10,708 nucleotides of DNA from Deltaproteobacteria bacterium (GTDB taxonomy: Bacteria; Myxococcota_A; UBA9160; UBA4427). The translations under genes and the position numbers were made by a program. The number at the start of each line of letters is the position of its first letter. Position 1 is the stretch's first letter. This document shows, piece after piece, positions 6,784 through 10,708 of this stretch. The DNA lies in contig DRKE01000488.1 in NCBI GenBank assembly GCA_011051925.1, positions 1-10,708 of the forward strand, written 5' to 3'. The notes beneath the pieces were generated by a model. That model was not told where the DNA came from. It made no database searches and worked only from the letters and a program-made list of their open reading frames with translations.

Positions 6784-8025
6784 CTAGGAGAGCCGCTCCG
6801 GATCGCGCCCGGCCCAGGCCCGCAATTCTTCTTCCAGTCGGGAAGGGACGTTTGCGTCGGGATGGGCTTCGACGAAGTTCGCGAGGTGGGCGAGGGCGCG
6901 GCCCACCCGGGGCCCTGGGCCGGTATCGAGAATGCGCATCACGGCGGCCCCGTCGAGTGCCAGCTTCCGGATGCGGCCGCTGCGTTCCTGATGGCGACGC
7001 GCCTCTTCGAGCCGGACTCGCAGGTCTTCGAGCCGATCCGGGGCGGCCGCGCCATCGCCGCGACCGTCGGCCTCCGCGAGTTCGAGCCGACGCCAGGCGA
7101 AGAGCCCTTCGACCTCTTCCGAGGACAGGCGTTGGAGGATCCTGCGAACCGCGACCTCGCGGAAGGATCGGACGTGCTCGTCGATCGGATGCATCCGGTC
7201 GAGGCGCTCGATGCTCCGGGCCAGGTCCCAGGGCATGCGCAGCTGGACGAGGGCCTGCTGGATCGGTGTGCCGTGGAGCCAGGCGGCCCAACGCAGGCCG
7301 ATCGGTCGCTGCGCGAGCCTCGCGATCCGGGCTTCGGCATCGGCGTCGGTGCCGGGGAAGAGGGCCGGGGTCACCCCGGAACGGCGAAGGAAGCTCAGGC
7401 CGTTGGCGGGTCGGGAGGAGAAGAGGAGGTGATGGATCGCCCGTCGCGCCGGTGCGGCCCGGGGCAGGTGTTCCAGCTGATCGGGAAGGGCCTCGCGCGC
7501 GGCGACGAGCAGGGCTGGAGACGCTTCGAGATCCAGCGTTCCCAGCAGTCGGGCCGCGATCCAGTAGCGGCGGGGTGCTTCCGCGAAGGGATTGGGGGCG
7601 ATCCGGGTGGGTTCGAGGCGGCGATCGGCGAGATGCGCCCGGTTGTCGAGCGGATCGCACCATTCCTCGGTCGAAAGGCGCCGGGCGAGTGCCAGGGGAC
7701 CGAGACCGAAATCCAGCAGGACCGATCCGACCGGCCGGTCGCCCAGCGGAAGCAGGTCGACCGGCCCGGATCGGGTCGCGAATGTCAGCCGGCGAGCCCG
7801 GGGCGCCGTGACGACGGCCCGCGGCAGGACGTCCAGGACGCGGGCCGCCTCGGCCGCGCACAACAGGGTCTGCGCCGGAAGGGGGCCGGGCCCGGTCGCG
7901 GCGGATCGGCCTCCGGTCTGCATCGTGGCCAGCAGCTCTTCGCCTTGATGCCATGCCGGAATGCCATGCTCTTCGAGGCGATGGCCGAGTTCGGCCAGGT
8001 CGGGGAGCTCGGTCGATCGGGACAC
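6784..8025 (-). CDS. Degenerate CCA-adding enzyme/poly(A) polymerase-fold protein
   Basis: 413 residues with the overall order of bacterial tRNA nucleotidyltransferases, though the catalytic motifs are eroded. The N-terminal helix AELGHRLEEHGIPAW (11-25) aligns with the family's opening helix, but the following GGxVRD is replaced by QGEELLA (27-33) and no DxD pair follows. A GPVDLL strand (87-92) matches the third strand. DPLDNRAHLADRRL (124-137) matches the DPFGGxxDLxxRxL loop. PRRYWIAARLLGTLDL (151-166) matches the RMLRAVRFAARLGF helix. The usual ERxxxE helix reads LPRAAPARRAIHHLL (187-201). Then come WAAWLHG (246-252) in place of LRLAALLHD, and a C-terminal GPGPRVGRALAHLANFVE segment (369-386) like the end of such enzymes. 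I infer an RNA-binding or regulatory pseudo-enzyme. The start is GTG at 8025 with no Shine-Dalgarno site but a TACACT box 6 nt upstream; the N-terminal match supports this start. The frame is long, uninterrupted and normal in base use, so it is not a decaying pseudogene. The SNF2 gene follows after 155 nt. Confidence 0.75.
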   Translation of the reverse strand: MSRSTELPDLAELGHRLEEHGIPAWHQGEELLATMQTGGRSAATGPGPLPAQTLLCAAEAARVLDVLPRAVVTAPRARRLTFATRSGPVDLLPLGDRPVGSVLLDFGLGPLALARRLSTEEWCDPLDNRAHLADRRLEPTRIAPNPFAEAPRRYWIAARLLGTLDLEASPALLVAAREALPDQLEHLPRAAPARRAIHHLLFSSRPANGLSFLRRSGVTPALFPGTDADAEARIARLAQRPIGLRWAAWLHGTPIQQALVQLRMPWDLARSIERLDRMHPIDEHVRSFREVAVRRILQRLSSEEVEGLFAWRRLELAEADGRGDGAAAPDRLEDLRVRLEEARRHQERSGRIRKLALDGAAVMRILDTGPGPRVGRALAHLANFVEAHPDANVPSRLEEELRAWAGRDPERLS

Positions 8026-8342
8026 GCCGTGAGTGTAGAACGGGATGCGGGCGCGGGCTGCAGGCGTGGAACGAGGGCGGTCCGGTCGCTGTCAGCAGCA
8101 GGCAGCTTTCGAGCATTCGACGGGTCGCGGGAGCGCGTTTCAGCGGACGCCACGCGGACGTTCCGGCGTACGAATCGAAGGCTCGCGCGGGAAGCAGACG
8201 ATCGGCTCAGCGGCGACGAAGTCCGCTCAAGGTCCGCGCGCGAAACTCCGACCCGGAATCGAAGCGTCCGTCATCGCTGCGTGCAGGGTTCGCGAGCGGT
8301 GCGCCGACGCGGCGTGTGGCAGACGGATGCAGGGAGTCGGGA
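8026..8342. other. 317-bp divergent intergenic region
   Basis: This lies between the divergently read CCA-like gene and the receiver gene, so it should hold promoters for both. On the minus side the only candidate is the TACACT box at 8032-8037. On the plus side I see the Shine-Dalgarno AGGGAG (8331-8336) but no clear -35/-10 pair. Frames that are open across it translate to Arg/Ser-rich sequence without recognisable features. No tRNA, repeat array or strong hairpin was seen. Confidence 0.5.
8032..8037 (-). promoter_or_regulatory. TACACT, -10-like box before the CCA-like gene
   Basis: TACACT on the minus strand ends 6 nt before the GTG start at 8025, and there is no Shine-Dalgarno site in between (CACGGC). 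It fits TAnnnT and the TAYRCT shared with 3053-3058 and 8911-8916. It implies a leaderless message starting at the GTG. No -35 box was recognised. Confidence 0.45.
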
Positions 8343-8828
8343 ATGAGTACGGGCACGGAGTTCATCAGCCACCGTCCGCGCGGCGAGGAGGCGCGGCTCG
8401 ACGAGAAATTCGTCCGGGTCCTTTTCGTGGAGGATCGGACGGACGTCGCGGAAGAGGTCCGGGTGACGCTCGGTCGGGCGGATCGGGGCTCCTTCGACAT
8501 CGTCCGGGAAAGCGATCTCGTGAACGCCGTCGCGCAGATCCGGGGGGATCGTTTCGACCTGCTCCTGCTCGACCTCTCCCTCTCGACCGTCGAGCGGTCG
8601 ACCGCCATCGAATTGGCCAATGATCTCGCCCATCGATTGCCCGTCGTCGTGCTCACGGGCACCGAAACGCTCGCTGAGGCGCCACCCGAACGACGGGCCG
8701 GCCTGAAGGCACGGATCGAGCAGGCCGACCTTCCGGGCAAGTTGCTGGCGGCCATCCGGCGCTCGAGGCGCCTCGGTACGGGGATCATGGCGCCGCTCTT
8801 CTGTCGCATCGACGGACTCTGCGACTGA
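8343..8828 (+). CDS. Stand-alone response-regulator receiver-like protein
   Basis: 161 residues comprising one receiver (REC) domain and no output domain. Strand 1 is FVRVLFVED (23-31), giving the acidic pair E30-D31. Strand 3 is FDLLLLDLSL (71-80), with D77 in the place of the phosphorylated Asp. Strand 4 is LPVVVLTGT (99-107), with T105 in the place of the conserved Thr/Ser. The fifth-strand segment AGLKARIEQADLPGKLLAAI (119-138) aligns with the usual 'AGADDYLxKPFxxxELLxxI', but the invariant Lys falls on Q127 and the Pro on A128. That Lys normally transmits phosphorylation, so signalling may be altered or lost. Possible roles are a phosphotransfer intermediate, a decoy, or a protein-protein adaptor. 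The ATG at 8343 has AGGGAG (8331-8336) 6 nt upstream, which fixes the start; the frame is open further upstream but that extension is low-complexity. No histidine kinase is present in the window. Confidence 0.82.
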   Translation: MSTGTEFISHRPRGEEARLDEKFVRVLFVEDRTDVAEEVRVTLGRADRGSFDIVRESDLVNAVAQIRGDRFDLLLLDLSLSTVERSTAIELANDLAHRLPVVVLTGTETLAEAPPERRAGLKARIEQADLPGKLLAAIRRSRRLGTGIMAPLFCRIDGLCD

Positions 8829-8830
8829 AG

Positions 8831-8857
8831 CGTCCGCCGAGTCGGGGCCGCCGGACG
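8831..8857 (+). other. Inverted repeat after the receiver gene, possible weak terminator
   Basis: CGTCCG (8831-8836) pairs with CGGACG (8852-8857) across a 15-nt spacer that itself contains a small CCGA/TCGG pairing. It begins 2 nt after the receiver stop codon. There is no T-tract, so an intrinsic terminator is only a possibility; its position between two genes on one strand is the main argument. Confidence 0.3.
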
Positions 8858-8910
8858 GCGCTACGCGACCCATGATTCTCCGGACTCGCCGCGATCGGGG
8901 TCCAGCCTGT

Positions 8911-8916
8911 TACGCT
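8911..8916 (+). promoter_or_regulatory. TACGCT, -10-like box before the S4-methyltransferase gene
   Basis: TACGCT ends 7 nt before the GTG at 8924, with CGCCCGC between and no Shine-Dalgarno site. It matches TAnnnT and the TAYRCT form at 3053-3058 and 8032-8037, again suggesting a leaderless message. No clear -35 box was seen. Confidence 0.45.
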
Positions 8917-8923
8917 CGCCCGC

Positions 8924-10708
8924 GTGCCGACGTTGCGATTCCGTCTTCCCGGTCGAGCGGGCGTGCTGGGTGCCTGGCTGGCGAAGCTTCTTCCAGAGGC
9001 CGACCGCGCCCGGCGCCGTCGTTGGATCGCCGAGGGGCGGGTTCGCGTCGACGGTCGGCTGGCGGATCGTCCGGGCATCCCGTGTCTGCCCGGTGCCGCT
9101 GTCGAGATCGCGGATGTCGAGCCGGAATACGTGCCGTGCCTGCCTGCGGGTTCATGGGGAAGATGGCTGGCGCTGGTCGATGATCCCCCCTGGTCGAGCG
9201 GGACGCTCCGCCTCGCCGGGGAAGAGTCCTTCCGGTGTGGATTCGAGATCCTCGAGAGGCGCGATGGACTGGCGCTTCTCCGCCTGGCTGCGGGTCGCGC
9301 GAGAACGAGCCATGTCGGGCAGGGGCGGGGAACGGTCGATCTTCGGGAGCGGGTCGGGCAGGGGTGGAATGCCGTGTCGATCGCCCGGGCGTTGGCCGGT
9401 GCGGACATGCCCGTCGTGGGGGATCTCGAGCGTGGGGGCCTGGCCGTGGTGGGGGGCGTCCGGCTGCGGCCGGTCGGATCCGTCGAGGAGGAGGTCGCGA
9501 AGGCGACGGATCCCGGTTGGCCCGACGAGCCGGCGTGGGTCGCCGCGGAATCGAAGCAGGGCGGGGCGGGGGAAGAGCTCGTCTTTCGCGTCTCGCGCGA
9601 GACGGCACGCATGCTGGCCCGGGGACATCCCTGGGTCCTCCCCGATGCCGCGAGCGATTCCGCCGCCCGGTTCCGGCCGGGCTCGCTCGTTCGACTCGTT
9701 GCCCGCGACGCGTCCCCCCTCGCCTGGGCTCGCACGGAAGATGATCGGAGACTGTCGGCGCGAGTCTGGGCGGCCGGCGACCTGCCGATCCGCAAGGTCG
9801 CTTCCGTCGAGGCTCGGGTCGCGCGCGCCCTCGCCCGTCGCCGGGACCTGTTGGTCGATGCGGCTGCGACCGGCACGAATGCGTTCCGGTTGATCCATGG
9901 CGAGGGGGACGACCTGCCGGGGCTCTTCGTCGATCGTCTGGGCCCCCTGCTCCGGATGCTCGTCGTCGGGCGGGCGAGTGATCCGATTCGAGAGCGGGTG
10001 ATCGATGCGCTTCACGCGCAATGGCCCGTCACGCCGGAAGGCGAAGCGTGGAGCGTGCTCGAACTGCTTCATCTTCGGAGCGAGGGGGATTCCGAATTCG
10101 ATCGTGTGCGCTGGATCGTGGGAGGAGAGGATGCCCTTCGCGCGACGGGACTCCGCCTCGACGGAGCGGGTTTCGAGGTCCTCGAGCGGGGTCTTCGTTT
10201 CCATGTCGATCCGGGCTGGGATTCACCGCGGCAGGTCCGACCCGGATTCGGTCTCTTCCTCGATCAGCGGGAGAATCGGAAACGGCTCGAACCCCTGGCC
10301 GCACGGGGCGGGACCTGGTTGAACCTCTTCTGCCATACGGGAGCGTTCAGCGTTTCGCTGCTCGACGCGGGGGCCGCGCGGGTCTGCTCCGTGGATCTTT
10401 CCGCGGCCTATCTGTCGCGGCTCGAGGCGAATCTCCAGGCGAACGTCGACCGGCCGACTTGGGGCAAGGGCATCGATCCCGCACGACACGAGAGCATCCG
10501 AAGCGACTGCCGACGCTATCTCGAATCCCTCGCACCGGATGAACGGTTTGCCGGGATCGTGCTGGATCCGCCGACCGCGGCGGCGGCGGGTCGTCGTTTC
10601 TGGTCCCTGCGACGGGACCTCGAGCCCCTGCTGGCGCGCTGTCTCGCGCATCTCGCGCCGGGCGGCGTGCTGCTCGTGACACAGAATCGGGCGGGGCCTC
10701 CACTCGCA
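8924..10708 (+). CDS. S4 / pseudouridine-synthase-remnant / RlmI-RlmK-type methyltransferase fusion (3' incomplete)
   Basis: 595 residues are present and the frame is still open at the right edge. Residues 18-62 read like the S4 RNA-binding domain of RluA-type pseudouridine synthases (LLPEADRARRRRWIAEGRVR, then VDGR and LPGAAVEI). Residues 105-182 resemble the end of the RluA catalytic domain: FEILERRDGLALLRL, then AAGRARTSH where GRTHQIR is usual, then MPVVGDLERGG for HPIVGDxxYGG. The intervening part with the catalytic HRLD motif is absent. From about 220 the protein follows RlmI: a PUA-like stretch with ARGHPWVLPD (232-241) and HGEGDDLPGLFVDRLG (325-340), and the domain entry GLFLDQRENRKR (443-454). 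The SAM-binding motif is LNLFCHTGAFS (466-476), the acidic residue is in SVDLS (489-493), and the catalytic motif is DPPT (548-551). A TQNR (586-589) stands where m5C enzymes have a catalytic Cys. Likely role: SAM-dependent base methylation of rRNA, target unknown. The GTG start has no Shine-Dalgarno site; I chose it because the S4-like segment follows directly. Confidence 0.82.
   Translation, partial: MPTLRFRLPGRAGVLGAWLAKLLPEADRARRRRWIAEGRVRVDGRLADRPGIPCLPGAAVEIADVEPEYVPCLPAGSWGRWLALVDDPPWSSGTLRLAGEESFRCGFEILERRDGLALLRLAAGRARTSHVGQGRGTVDLRERVGQGWNAVSIARALAGADMPVVGDLERGGLAVVGGVRLRPVGSVEEEVAKATDPGWPDEPAWVAAESKQGGAGEELVFRVSRETARMLARGHPWVLPDAASDSAARFRPGSLVRLVARDASPLAWARTEDDRRLSARVWAAGDLPIRKVASVEARVARALARRRDLLVDAAATGTNAFRLIHGEGDDLPGLFVDRLGPLLRMLVVGRASDPIRERVIDALHAQWPVTPEGEAWSVLELLHLRSEGDSEFDRVRWIVGGEDALRATGLRLDGAGFEVLERGLRFHVDPGWDSPRQVRPGFGLFLDQRENRKRLEPLAARGGTWLNLFCHTGAFSVSLLDAGAARVCSVDLSAAYLSRLEANLQANVDRPTWGKGIDPARHESIRSDCRRYLESLAPDERFAGIVLDPPTAAAAGRRFWSLRRDLEPLLARCLAHLAPGGVLLVTQNRAGPPLA

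Noticed and set aside
4955..6787. 610-codon plus-strand open frame
   Set aside because: It lies wholly opposite the N-terminal half of the SNF2 gene, whose SWIM and linker coding is clear. No recognisable domain and skewed composition.
6655..8346. 563-codon plus-strand open frame ending just at the receiver start
   Set aside because: It is antisense to the CCA-like gene, which shows a family-wide alignment. The 4-nt contact with the receiver ATG is coincidence, and the plus-strand translation has no features.
1..10708. Defence system, prophage, insertion sequence or CRISPR array
   Set aside because: The SNF2 protein alone could suggest a DISARM- or DndI-like context, but no methyltransferase, nuclease or partner gene of such systems is adjacent. 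No terminal inverted repeats, transposase, integrase or spaced repeats were seen.

Overview
The window is about two-thirds GC by eye, tightly packed, and has no mobile element, CRISPR array, tRNA or rRNA that I can see. An outer-membrane-type beta-barrel with a signal peptide points to a Gram-negative bacterium. The gene set would fit a high-GC deltaproteobacterial/Myxococcota-type or other little-cultured lineage, but the sequence does not decide the phylum.

Layout. The left and middle parts are read on the minus strand. In transcription order these genes are: a degenerate CCA-adding-enzyme/poly(A)-polymerase-fold protein (8025-6784); a 999-residue SWIM-SNF2 helicase-like ATPase (6628-3629); a small exported protein of unknown function (3482-3111); a histidine-phosphatase (3043-2354) overlapping by 4 nt a short 3-hydroxyacyl-CoA dehydrogenase (2357-1620); an outer-membrane beta-barrel (1509-520); and the N-terminus of a membrane-anchored serine hydrolase that runs off the left edge (459-1). 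To the right of a 317-bp gap, two genes are read on the plus strand: a stand-alone receiver-domain protein (8343-8828) and a large RNA-modification protein (8924 to the right edge, incomplete). The latter joins an S4 domain and a remnant of a pseudouridine-synthase domain to an RlmI/RlmK-type methyltransferase.

How the genes relate. Only the phosphatase and dehydrogenase are clearly coupled, by an ATGA overlap with a strong internal Shine-Dalgarno site. The barrel and serine hydrolase could be later members of the same transcript, with gaps of 110 and 60 nt. The RNA-processing flavour of the right side (CCA-like fold, S4/methyltransferase) is notable because both of these proteins seem to have lost the catalytic residues of a parent enzyme family while keeping its fold.

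The points most worth a second look are these two apparent pseudo-enzyme modules; a shared TAYRCT box 6-9 nt before three start codons that lack a Shine-Dalgarno site, suggesting leaderless transcripts; the unusually short dehydrogenase; and a strong excess of GATC. I did not find a convincing new multi-gene defence or mobile system.
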